Shown one piece after another: positions 35,115-43,595 of a stretch of DNA of 64,000 nucleotides. The DNA comes from Pinibacter soli (lineage in GTDB: Bacteria; Bacteroidota; Bacteroidia; Chitinophagales; Chitinophagaceae): the NCBI RefSeq assembly GCF_029961145.1, contig NZ_JASBRG010000007.1:1282155-1346154 (forward strand), read 5' to 3'. The notes below the pieces were generated by a model. The model did not search any database. It saw nothing but the letters and a program-made list of their open reading frames with translations, and was not told where the DNA came from. The position numbers and the translations under genes were made by a program. How positions within the stretch are numbered: the stretch's first letter is position 1; the number at the start of each line of letters is the position of its first letter.

Positions 35115-36794
35115 TTATTTCCAGTTTGGATTCTGCGTCACACTTCCTCCACTCAATGTTATTTCATTAAGCGGCACAGGATATAAATAATCTCTGGCTG
35201 GATCAAAACGTCTGTTGCCAGCGGGTTCTACTATTATTAAACTATCGGCTGTCAATGTGTTTTTAACATTTGCCACCGGCGTACTTGTCCATTCAGCTTG
35301 CGCATATCTTCCACCTAAAATTGCTTTTGGCAATAATGTTTCAGCAAGCTTCCACCTCATCAGGTCATCATATCTGAAACCCTCCAAAGCAAGTTCTACC
35401 GTTCTTTCTCTCCTTATCTCATCTCTCATATTTAAACCGTTTGCTGTAACAAAAGCATTGGTAAGATTAACTGCCGCGGGCATTCCAACTCTTGTTCGCA
35501 GCTTATTGATGGAAGCGTTAAGATCTGCATCAGTGATCGCATCATTCAACTCAAACTTGGCTTCGGCGTATGTGAGCAATACTTCCGCATAGCGTATCAA
35601 TTGCTTGTCAACATTGGCTTTTCCAAGATTATCCCAGTCTGCTTGTATATAGCCTTTCTTGCAGGCATAACCAGATCTTTGTGCACCAACGGCAGGTAGC
35701 CAAAGTCCTTTGTACGACTGCTCTCCCATCTTGTATATTGTTTTGTTCAATCGTGGATCCCTGTTGCTGAACACATCGTTGTAGCTTTTTTCAGGAGATA
35801 CGGTCAGCGGAGATTTGCCCCAAGGCAAGCCGTCTGTACACAAATAATTATCAACGAGATTGCGTGTTGGCGTTACGTTTCCTCCTTCAATTCTTCTTGA
35901 GTTGTCATGCACAACAATCGTATTAAGATAGCTGGCGCCATATATTTTTACAAAAACGTTTTCTGTATTTACGTTGCCTTCTCCGGCATACTGAAAGTTG
36001 TTCTCATAGCTTGCCAGCAATCCGTAACCTTGCGCCGGGTCCATTACTTTGCTTGCGGCATCTACGGCGATGTTAAGGTGCTTTTTCGGATCACCATAGT
36101 TATGGTATTTCGAACGGGTTCCTTCATACAAAGCTACGCGTGCCTTAAACGCTAATGCAGCACCCTTTGTTACTCTGCCATAATCAGCGGCGGGCATCGT
36201 AAGTCTTGTTGGAAGCCATTGTGCAGCAAAATCAAGGTCTGCATACATAGTATCTACTACTGTTGCTCTTGGTGTTCTTGCCATCGTTAGTTCAGGACTA
36301 CCGATATCAAGCACCTTCATTACAAGTGGAATGTCGCCGTATTTTTTTAATAATTGGAAATAAGCATAAGCGCGGAAGAATTTTGCTTCTGCGAAATAGC
36401 GATTTTTTGTCGCGTCTGTTACGTTTGCTTGCTGTCCTTTTTCGAGAATATTATTTGAAGTAAAGATCGTTTTGTAAGGACGGCTCCAATCATCGCTTGT
36501 ACTTGGTATGTTTCTGCTTCCGTTACTGGTAGCGTCAGCAGCTGTACCCACTACATCATCACCTCTGTTATCAAAAATATTAGTGAAAGTGGGCGGCGTT
36601 TTTGTTTCGTCTGAAATTACATTGAAACCCTCAAGCAAAGCGTATAGCCTGTTACACGCTACTTTTAAATCACTTTCAGTGTTCCAGAAAGCCGCATCAG
36701 TAAAAGTAGTTTCAGGCTCCTTGCTCTTAAGACAGGCGCATAAAAAAGTGAGCGAAGCCAGTATGATATATTGAAGTTTGAATCTTCTTTTCAT
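35115..36794 (-). CDS. SusD/RagB family lipoprotein
   Basis: A 559-residue glycan-binding lipoprotein. The ATG at 36794 gives a lipoprotein signal with LCAC (Cys near residue 20); an in-frame TTG upstream at 36827 is less likely. Family markers are AFWNTESDLKVACNRLYALL near residue 40, FFRAYAYFQLLKKYGDIPLV near residue 140, YAEVLLTYAEAKFEL near residue 410, and the ending YLYPVPLNEITLSGGSVTQNP. It partners the SusC gene 112 bases upstream; a dispersed repeat lies between them. Confidence 0.95.
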   Translation of the reverse strand: MKRRFKLQYIILASLTFLCACLKSKEPETTFTDAAFWNTESDLKVACNRLYALLEGFNVISDETKTPPTFTNIFDNRGDDVVGTAADATSNGSRNIPSTSDDWSRPYKTIFTSNNILEKGQQANVTDATKNRYFAEAKFFRAYAYFQLLKKYGDIPLVMKVLDIGSPELTMARTPRATVVDTMYADLDFAAQWLPTRLTMPAADYGRVTKGAALAFKARVALYEGTRSKYHNYGDPKKHLNIAVDAASKVMDPAQGYGLLASYENNFQYAGEGNVNTENVFVKIYGASYLNTIVVHDNSRRIEGGNVTPTRNLVDNYLCTDGLPWGKSPLTVSPEKSYNDVFSNRDPRLNKTIYKMGEQSYKGLWLPAVGAQRSGYACKKGYIQADWDNLGKANVDKQLIRYAEVLLTYAEAKFELNDAITDADLNASINKLRTRVGMPAAVNLTNAFVTANGLNMRDEIRRERTVELALEGFRYDDLMRWKLAETLLPKAILGGRYAQAEWTSTPVANVKNTLTADSLIIVEPAGNRRFDPARDYLYPVPLNEITLSGGSVTQNPNWK

Positions 36795-36840
36795 TTCAAT
36801 CGTTTTAGTAAAATTTTCATTGTTCAATTCCTATTCTACA

Positions 36841-36860
36841 GTTGAACGGAGCGTCGCAAC
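36841..36860 (-). repeat. Second copy of the dispersed 20-base repeat
   Basis: Reverse complement of the 27455-27474 sequence with one mismatch (19 of 20). It lies in the SusC-SusD intercistronic gap. Confidence 0.7.
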
Positions 36861-36906
36861 CGAAGCTTAACCAAGGTTCTTCAGCTGACTCCAAAAAGAA
36901 TCAGCA

Positions 36907-39900
36907 TTAAAAACCAACGTTCAATCCAAATGATACAACTCTGTAGAAAGGATACGTATTTGCATTTACATTGTTACTCACTTCAGGATCGAACACATTC
37001 AACACTTTCGTATACTCCCACAAATCCTGACCGGAAACATAGGCACGTATGCTTTGGAAGAACTTTCTTTTAACAGGCACATTGTAGCCGATCTGAATAT
37101 TTTTCAGACGGATGTAACTTCCGTTTTGCACCCATTTATCAGAAGGATCAAAGTTGAAGTTGTTGCTCGCATAAGTGCGCGGGAACAATGCATTCCTGTT
37201 ATCAGGCGTCCACCTGTCCATCATGATCGTCCATGGCATGTTGGAGCTTGCATTCAATGGATTCAATGTGTTGGCATCAATGAGGAAGTTGCGTTTTCCT
37301 ACGCCTTGGAAGAAGCAGGAGAAATCAAAATTCTTCCATGTTGCACCAAGATTGAAACCAAATGTGTAACGTGCATTTGTAGTGCCGAGATAAACGAGGT
37401 CGCCTGGATTTTGAGGAGTACCGCCGCCAGCGTTTACTACTTTGTCACCGTTCAGATCAAGGTACTTTACATCACCGGGACCTACGTTTGCAGGCTGTCC
37501 GGTTTTGGTAATACCATATTTTGCATAGTCCTCAGGTTGTTGGAAATATCCATCTGTTTTGTATCCCCAGATAGTGTTCAATGCGTAACCTTGTAAGAGG
37601 TTTACAACACCACCATTGCCTATTGAATTTTTGCCATCGTACTTTGCAAGCTCATTTTCGTTATCAGCTATATTGAAACCGATCGAGTATGAACCATTTC
37701 TAAACTGGTCTTTCCATCTGATATCAAACTCCCAACCCCAGCTTTTCAATTCTCCTACATTGCTGCTTGAAACATCAACACCGATCAATGAAGGCAACTG
37801 TAAAGTAGCCAGCATATTTTTGTTGCGTTTGATATAATAGTCAGCTGTCACGTTCAGGCGATTTCTCAGAAAAGCCACATCCAGTCCGACATCGGATGTC
37901 TGAACGATCTCCCATGTTTTATTTTTTGAAGGCATGGTAGATTGATAGTAGTAAGGCGTTTTCTGATCATTAAATGACAAACTATTACCACTGTTAAGCA
38001 ATGCCACATAATCGTACAAACCAAGAACAGCGCCATTTCCCAATTGTCCCCATGAAGCACGCAGTTTTAGATTATCAATGAATGAAACGTTCCTCATAAA
38101 GTTTTCATTGGAGATTTTCCATCCTGCAGAGAAGGAAGGAAATGCGCCCCAGCGATTGGAAGGATCAAGCCTTGTACTACCATCATAGCGCAGGTTTGCT
38201 TCAAATAAATACTTGTCTCTGAAATCATAATTGAATCTTCCGAAGTATGATTCCATTGCCCATGTTTCTACAAGGTCACTATTGGTTTTCGTAGTAAGAT
38301 CGCCATAATTTAAACTATAGAAATCGTTGGTAGGCATTGTGTTGGCGCCGGCAGACATTTCATCTTTGCGGTATTCTTCGTATGAATAACCACCCATTAA
38401 TTTAAAGTGATGGTCGTTCTTTATGCTCGCATTGTATGTAGCATATGCCTGTAGATTATTGTGCCAGCCATTGTTCTTTTTCTTGCTAAGACTATTTGGC
38501 ACGTTGGCGTTGAAGCGCACATTCGATGTGGTCATACCATACCAGTACAAACTTCGTTTTTCAGAACGTTCATCGTAGTTATCCATCAGACGTGAACCGA
38601 CTACGTTAATCACCAAGCCTTTCGCAAGATTTTTTATAGCAAGGTTACCAATCCCGGTGAACGCCTGGTAATTTTTATTTGTAACACCTGAGTTCTTTTC
38701 AAGATCAATCGGGTTTACTTGCAAATCACCGTTGTAAATAGATCCTGTTTTATCTTCAGCAGGCACGTAAATAGGTTGACGTGTACGAATGCGGTAAAGA
38801 CGCTCAATCACGTTGCCTACACCATAAGAGTTTTCTGCAATAAAAGAGCCCGCATAGCTGGCGTTTACAGAGAGGCTCATGTACTTATTCAGCTCACCAT
38901 TCACATTCAGGCGAAGGTTGTAACGGTCGTTTTGATCGGGGCCGTATTTAATAACACCTTCACGAGTGTAATATCCACCGGAAAGCAAATAGTTGAGTTC
39001 CTTTTTTCCACCGCTGATTGACAGTGAATAGTTCTGCATTGAACTCTGCTGCTTCATACCTTCTTTCACCCAGTTAATGTTATCGTAATAATCCCAGCGA
39101 AGAGCATTAGGGCTTCCTGTTGGGTTGTTACTCATATTGGGTCTGTAATCGAAGTTGCGATTTCTCAACCACTGAATTTGTTCATCCGTAAACTCTGGCG
39201 CAGCACCTGAATTTACGCGGCTTTCATTGATCAGCGTTTGCTCATCCCAAGAACTTAAACGCTGAGGTTGTCTCGCTGTAATATTCAATCCATAGTAAGA
39301 ATTGAAGTTGATATTTGTTCTGCCTCCCGATCCTTTTTTTGTAGTAACCAACACCACGCCGGCTGCAGCTCTTGCACCATAAATGGATGCAGCGGCAGCA
39401 TCTTTGAGAATAGAGATAGATTCAATGTCGTCAGGATTAAGCAGGTTCATATCCATCTCCATACCATCTACCAATATCAGGGCTTTGGTATCATTGGCAG
39501 AAGAGAAGCCGCGAATGCGGATATCGTAACCTTCATCACCAGGCTTACCATTGCTGCGTGTGATTTGTACGCCGGGCAACAATCCTTGCATGGATGCCAT
39601 TATGTTGGGCACAGGCTTGTTCACAATATCGGCTTTGTCAACCACAGCAACGGCACCCGTCAAATCAACTTTCTTTTGCGTACCATAACCCACTACAACT
39701 ATTTGTTCGAGCGCAGTGGCTTTTGATACAAGTTTTACAAGCAATGACATTTTTGCATCCTGCTGAACGATGTACCCAGAGAGCGTTTGCGTCTCGTAGC
39801 CAATAGCAGACACTGTAAAAGTGTATGGGCCGCCGGCAGGAAGTTTTAAAAATTGGAAAATACCCGAAGTGTCAGACTGGGCGCCGGCAGTGAAGCTGGT

Positions 39901-40074
39901 CTTGTCGTTCTTCGCGACAATAGATGCACCGGCAATAGGGTTGTCTTTTTCATCTTTAACCTGGCCCCTCACAGAGTTGACCTGTTGTGATTGGGCTGAA
40001 ATGGTTAGCAGGCAAAGCATTGTCAACATCCAAATTGACAATCGCTTTTTGGAGTTAATAAAGCAAACAATCAT
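36907..40074 (-). CDS. SusC/RagA TonB-linked outer membrane protein
   Basis: A 1055-residue TonB-dependent glycan importer with signal peptide (to SAQSQ), a carboxypeptidase-regulatory-like domain (VRGQVKDEKDNPIAGASIV), the classic VVVGYGTQKKVDLTGAV segment before the plug, plug motifs LPGVQITRSNGKPG and IESISILKDAAAASIYGARA, and a barrel ending VVSFGLNVGF. No N-terminal STN (secretin/TonB short) extension is present, although sigma and FecR genes precede it. The 257-base gap after FecR probably holds its own promoter. Confidence 0.96.
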   Translation of the reverse strand: MIVCFINSKKRLSIWMLTMLCLLTISAQSQQVNSVRGQVKDEKDNPIAGASIVAKNDKTSFTAGAQSDTSGIFQFLKLPAGGPYTFTVSAIGYETQTLSGYIVQQDAKMSLLVKLVSKATALEQIVVVGYGTQKKVDLTGAVAVVDKADIVNKPVPNIMASMQGLLPGVQITRSNGKPGDEGYDIRIRGFSSANDTKALILVDGMEMDMNLLNPDDIESISILKDAAAASIYGARAAAGVVLVTTKKGSGGRTNINFNSYYGLNITARQPQRLSSWDEQTLINESRVNSGAAPEFTDEQIQWLRNRNFDYRPNMSNNPTGSPNALRWDYYDNINWVKEGMKQQSSMQNYSLSISGGKKELNYLLSGGYYTREGVIKYGPDQNDRYNLRLNVNGELNKYMSLSVNASYAGSFIAENSYGVGNVIERLYRIRTRQPIYVPAEDKTGSIYNGDLQVNPIDLEKNSGVTNKNYQAFTGIGNLAIKNLAKGLVINVVGSRLMDNYDERSEKRSLYWYGMTTSNVRFNANVPNSLSKKKNNGWHNNLQAYATYNASIKNDHHFKLMGGYSYEEYRKDEMSAGANTMPTNDFYSLNYGDLTTKTNSDLVETWAMESYFGRFNYDFRDKYLFEANLRYDGSTRLDPSNRWGAFPSFSAGWKISNENFMRNVSFIDNLKLRASWGQLGNGAVLGLYDYVALLNSGNSLSFNDQKTPYYYQSTMPSKNKTWEIVQTSDVGLDVAFLRNRLNVTADYYIKRNKNMLATLQLPSLIGVDVSSSNVGELKSWGWEFDIRWKDQFRNGSYSIGFNIADNENELAKYDGKNSIGNGGVVNLLQGYALNTIWGYKTDGYFQQPEDYAKYGITKTGQPANVGPGDVKYLDLNGDKVVNAGGGTPQNPGDLVYLGTTNARYTFGFNLGATWKNFDFSCFFQGVGKRNFLIDANTLNPLNASSNMPWTIMMDRWTPDNRNALFPRTYASNNFNFDPSDKWVQNGSYIRLKNIQIGYNVPVKRKFFQSIRAYVSGQDLWEYTKVLNVFDPEVSNNVNANTYPFYRVVSFGLNVGF

Positions 40075-40331
40075 AATTAATCAATTAAGATTTACAAATC
40101 AGTTTTGGCGTTTTCATATTACTTATACGTTTATAATTCAACCTACCCCCATCAAGTCTTATTTTTTTTTAACGAAAATTTTATATTGGAAAATTTTGAA
40201 AAAAACATTCAGGATGAGAAATAGCAAACTATTTCAACAGGCTTGTCAAAGGCGCTGTCAGCGGGCCTTCTAAGAAGCTCCGTCGTAGTGAGCAATAAGG
40301 TAAATGGTGTTGTGGTGTGTACTGAGTTTTT

Positions 40332-41384
40332 CTACTTCTTTTTTATTAAATATCCATTTGCACGTTTCTCAATCTTAAGGTTATTAATCAAGCCAATGGA
40401 AGAAAGTATATTATCCAAAGAGTCTGTGTTATCCAGTTTGCCGATAAAGGTGATGCCCTTTATATCTGCATTTGAATAAACGATCCTTTGATTGTACAGT
40501 ATTTCAAGCTGATCAAATACTTCGGCCAGCGACTGGTTGTTAAACATGTACCAGTTGTTGCCCTGCATGGTTTGCGATCCATGGTGGGGTTTAACCGCTA
40601 AAACATTTGGCAACAAATAACCAGGCTTGTGTTTGAGTGTGGCAACTCTATTATTTTTTGAGTAAAGCAGTATATCTCCCGGCGCCATGTAAACATCTTT
40701 CATTTCGCTCTTTGGTGCTGTGGCAGAGGGCTTCACAACAACCTTCCCTTCAAATAATGATACACGGATGTTGTCTTCTCCCGCAAATGATTTCACTGAA
40801 AATCTTGTCCCGAGCACAGTTGTGGCGATATCGTCGGAGTGAACAGTAAATGGTCTGTGACTATCTTTTGCTACGGAAAAACTTGCGCCTCCGCTTAGTT
40901 CTATATCTCGTTTATCTGACGAAAAAGCATCGTAGTAGGAAATAGAACTTCCAGGCATCAATTCAACAACAGTAGAATCGCTTAACACAACGAGCATTTC
41001 TTTTGCAGAACTGTTGCTAGTTGTCTTAAGGGCAATTTCCTGTTGTATATTTTTCGTCCCGGTTTGAATTACGCTACCCTTTTGTTTTGAAAGTAAAAAC
41101 CACGAGCCTGCTATGGCAATAACAATAGCAGCGGCCGCGGCCGGTTTTCTTAAGTAATAAATTATTGATGGAGACTTGCGGCTTTTATTTTGTACAGCGT
41201 CCCACATTTTAGCGCTTTGTTCACCAGAAAGTGATTGCTGCGCCTTGAAATCGTTCCACTCTTTTTCATCTAGGTGCTCGAATACGGAGTCGGGGTATCG
41301 CTCGAAATGTCGCAATACTTCCGCAGCTTCGTCCTTACTGCACTGCCCTTTAAGAAATCTGTCAATCATCGTCTTTGTAATCAT
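40332..41384 (-). CDS. FecR-family anti-sigma factor
   Basis: A 350-residue inner membrane regulator. The cytoplasmic N-terminal part (about 1-80) carries the sigma-binding helix IDRFLKGQCSKDEAAEVLRHF. One membrane segment (AAAAIVIAIAGSWFLLS, about residues 84-101) leads to the periplasmic FecR domain with TTVLGTRFSVKSF near residue 190, and the C-terminal STN-like domain (DUF4974) has LAEVFDQLEILYNQRIVYSN near residue 290. It relays a signal from an outer membrane SusC to the ECF sigma factor gene that begins just upstream. Confidence 0.95.
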   Translation of the reverse strand: MITKTMIDRFLKGQCSKDEAAEVLRHFERYPDSVFEHLDEKEWNDFKAQQSLSGEQSAKMWDAVQNKSRKSPSIIYYLRKPAAAAAIVIAIAGSWFLLSKQKGSVIQTGTKNIQQEIALKTTSNSSAKEMLVVLSDSTVVELMPGSSISYYDAFSSDKRDIELSGGASFSVAKDSHRPFTVHSDDIATTVLGTRFSVKSFAGEDNIRVSLFEGKVVVKPSATAPKSEMKDVYMAPGDILLYSKNNRVATLKHKPGYLLPNVLAVKPHHGSQTMQGNNWYMFNNQSLAEVFDQLEILYNQRIVYSNADIKGITFIGKLDNTDSLDNILSSIGLINNLKIEKRANGYLIKKK

Positions 41385-41437
41385 GGCTGCCTAAATGGAT
41401 ATTTACCATTATTATACGTTTATTTATCTCACTACCC

Positions 41438-41998
41438 CTATCTGAAAATGGAATTGCCACAAAGAAAAATTAGTGTGAGTGTAGGAAAATGAATTCTTAG
41501 CGCTTTTAGTGCTTTTGAAATATGGTGTTCTACGGTTTTGGTGGAAATGGACAACCGCTGTGCTATTTCCTTGTATGACAAGCCTTCCATCCTGCTCATT
41601 TCAAACACCTTCCTCCTTACCGGCGGCAAGCTTAGCATAGCTGTCTGCAGCTGGGCCTGCATTTCTTTGGCACCGTTGTTTGCATAAAAATCTTCGTCCG
41701 AAGGAATATCTGTTTTCTCAAGACCAACTGTTAGGTCCTGCGAAAGACTTTGTTTGCGAAGCAGATCGATCAAAGTTGTAGTGGCAATTCTGTACAATTG
41801 GGTGGAAAAAGCCAGAGACGGATTGAGTGATTTTCTGTATTTCCAAAGTTTTATAAAGGATAGCTGCACCACTTCTTCCGCAAGGTATGCAGATTTCGTT
41901 TTGGTGAAAATATAGAAATAAAGCTTCTCGTGGTACCCATTGAATACCTCCCGGAAAGCAGTTTCATCTCCGTTTATTATGGCAAGTATGTAATCCAA
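41438..41998 (-). CDS. ECF-type RNA polymerase sigma-70 factor
   Basis: A 186-residue extracytoplasmic-function sigma factor. Region 2 (about residues 10-75) has YHEKLYFYIFTKTKSAYLAEEVVQLSFIKLW, and region 4 (about 120-170) has LPPVRRKVFEMSRMEGLSYKEIAQRLSISTKTVE. Translation must begin at TTG 41998: an in-frame stop is just upstream (42005-42007) and no ATG lies before the conserved region. The FecR gene follows 53 bases later, and together they should activate the SusCD operon at 34554-40074. Confidence 0.94.
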   Translation of the reverse strand: MDYILAIINGDETAFREVFNGYHEKLYFYIFTKTKSAYLAEEVVQLSFIKLWKYRKSLNPSLAFSTQLYRIATTTLIDLLRKQSLSQDLTVGLEKTDIPSDEDFYANNGAKEMQAQLQTAMLSLPPVRRKVFEMSRMEGLSYKEIAQRLSISTKTVEHHISKALKALRIHFPTLTLIFLCGNSIFR

Positions 41999-42005
41999 AT
42001 CGGAT

Positions 42006-42033
42006 CAAATATATAAAAATTCGGATTTGCAAA
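42006..42033 (-). promoter_or_regulatory. Promoter-like boxes immediately before the sigma gene
   Basis: On the minus strand TATATTTG (42006-42013) matches TAnnTTTG exactly, and TTTG (42030-42033) precedes it by 16 bases, somewhat short. The box ends 7 bases before the TTG start, so use of this promoter would give an almost leaderless message. Confidence 0.4.
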
Positions 42034-42152
42034 CAGTAGGTGTGGCCAGGAAGGTAATTTTTCTTTTGCTCTGCCCGGACGCTCAGCAATTTCGTTATAT
42101 CTTTTCCAATATGGTTATTTTGGAAAATCTGCCACGATAATGTGGGCGACAA

Positions 42153-42180
42153 AAAAAGCCCGCAAAATTGCGAGCTTTTT
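42153..42180 (-). terminator. Terminator after the DUF2264 gene
   Basis: AAAAAGCCCGCAA and TTGCGAGCTTTTT pair with one mismatch around a 2-base loop region, with T-rich ends. It lies 17 bases after the stop of the DUF2264 gene and closes the GH88/GH29 operon. Confidence 0.85.
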
Positions 42181-42196
42181 AAAATTCTTTGCGGAC

Positions 42197-43459
42197 CTAG
42201 TAATCCACTGCATAATCTTTTGGAAACGGTTTTCCACTCCAGGCTTTTCGCTGCGTCCATTCCGTAAATGGCGCCGACCAAAATTCATGCGACGATTGCA
42301 AACCCAACGCAAGAAACACAAGCGATGTTACATACATGCTTCCTGTATTGGAATAATAATCTGCAAGATTCTCCTGCTGGTCACCAATCAATCCTAATCT
42401 TAGCCAGCCGTCTTTTGTAAACGTAGAAGAGATGAACATATTTTTCATTACCGCTGTAAGTGCGCAACGCACCTGCGCAGGCGCAATGCCTTCCGGGAGG
42501 CTATTTTCAAGCGCGAGTTTTACCAATGGTTGAAAAGCTCCAACGCGATAAGTAGAAGAACGGCCTACAACAAGATAGGTGCCTTCCGGGGAAATGTATC
42601 GCTCCTGGAAAGATGCATAACGTTGCATTCTCTTATAAGCTACATCGTACTCTTTCTTAGGTCTTCTACCCTTTTCAACATTCGCCTTCAATACTTCCAC
42701 CATCATTGGATGCATTACATAACCGTTGTAGTGATCAAAGTGAAATTTGTCGCCATCACTATACCAGCCGTCTCCTACATACCATTTGTTAACCTTATCA
42801 ATCGCCGTATCAATTCTTGCTGCGTCAATTTCTTCACCGATGCTTAACAAAAAGCTTTCAATCATTGCCGCAAACAATACCCAGTTATTATTAAATGGCT
42901 TGATACTGCGTATCGCTTTAAATTCATGAATAAACTGTTGTTTGGTTTCTTCACTCAACGGCTTCCACAAAGCATCCGGCGCATACAGCAATGCCTGTGC
43001 GATATGAGCGGCATCTACTATCGGCTGCGCGGTTTTGCCATCTCCCCAAAATAAATAGTCAGGGCTTTGGGGATTCACAGCATGCGCAAGGCTTTTCAAT
43101 GTTTGCTCTCGCAAACGCTCTCTTGTTTTGTTTTCAGGAGTGTTATCATTTGGCAAGGCAAGAAACGGAGCAATGCCTGCAATCAAACGTCCAAATGCTT
43201 CCATGTATGCCACCTGCTTGTTTCTGTTATCCCAAATAGGACTATACACCACCGGCATATTTTTTCTCAGCTCTCCTTTACTCATATTGCTTAAAACCGG
43301 CGTTGCTATTTTATCCAGCAGGCATACCCAGTATTCTCTGTCGTTTTGTTTTGCAGGTGCAGCAAAATCAATTTTATCATTTGCCAAAACTTTTTGTCCC
43401 GGAATAAAGCCGCCAAAACCCAGCAACGAGGACCATTTGAGGAAATTTCTTCTTTGCAT
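42197..43459 (-). CDS. DUF2264-domain protein, probable glycan-active enzyme
   Basis: A 420-residue protein with an N-terminal twin-arginine-like start (MQRRNFLKWSSLLGFGGFIPG), then an (alpha/alpha)-barrel-type sequence. DUF2264 blocks include NRNKQVAYMEAFGRLIAGIAPFL (split around residue 85), PFNNNWVLFAAMIESFLL near residue 200, WYSDGDKFHFDHYNGYVMHP near residue 240 and YISPEGTYLVVGRSSTYRVG near residue 300. I recall this family as containing beta-glucuronidases of arabinogalactan degradation (GH154); I could not verify that here. It is the last gene of the SusCD-GH88-GH29 operon, so removal of a uronic acid is reasonable. Confidence 0.85.
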   Translation of the reverse strand: MQRRNFLKWSSLLGFGGFIPGQKVLANDKIDFAAPAKQNDREYWVCLLDKIATPVLSNMSKGELRKNMPVVYSPIWDNRNKQVAYMEAFGRLIAGIAPFLALPNDNTPENKTRERLREQTLKSLAHAVNPQSPDYLFWGDGKTAQPIVDAAHIAQALLYAPDALWKPLSEETKQQFIHEFKAIRSIKPFNNNWVLFAAMIESFLLSIGEEIDAARIDTAIDKVNKWYVGDGWYSDGDKFHFDHYNGYVMHPMMVEVLKANVEKGRRPKKEYDVAYKRMQRYASFQERYISPEGTYLVVGRSSTYRVGAFQPLVKLALENSLPEGIAPAQVRCALTAVMKNMFISSTFTKDGWLRLGLIGDQQENLADYYSNTGSMYVTSLVFLALGLQSSHEFWSAPFTEWTQRKAWSGKPFPKDYAVDY

Positions 43460-43595
43460 TTTTTTATAAGTTGTTCGTTGTTCGTTGACAGTTGTTAGAA
43501 GTCTTATTGGAATCTCTTGTAATTGATAGGAACGAAATTATCCGCCAGTATCACAGAAAGCCCGACAACTAAAAACTATCAACTAACAACTCATT

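Noticed and set aside
37054-37596. Plus-strand frame of 180 codons within a SusC gene
   Set aside because: It is the complement of well-conserved barrel sequence and has no recognisable features.
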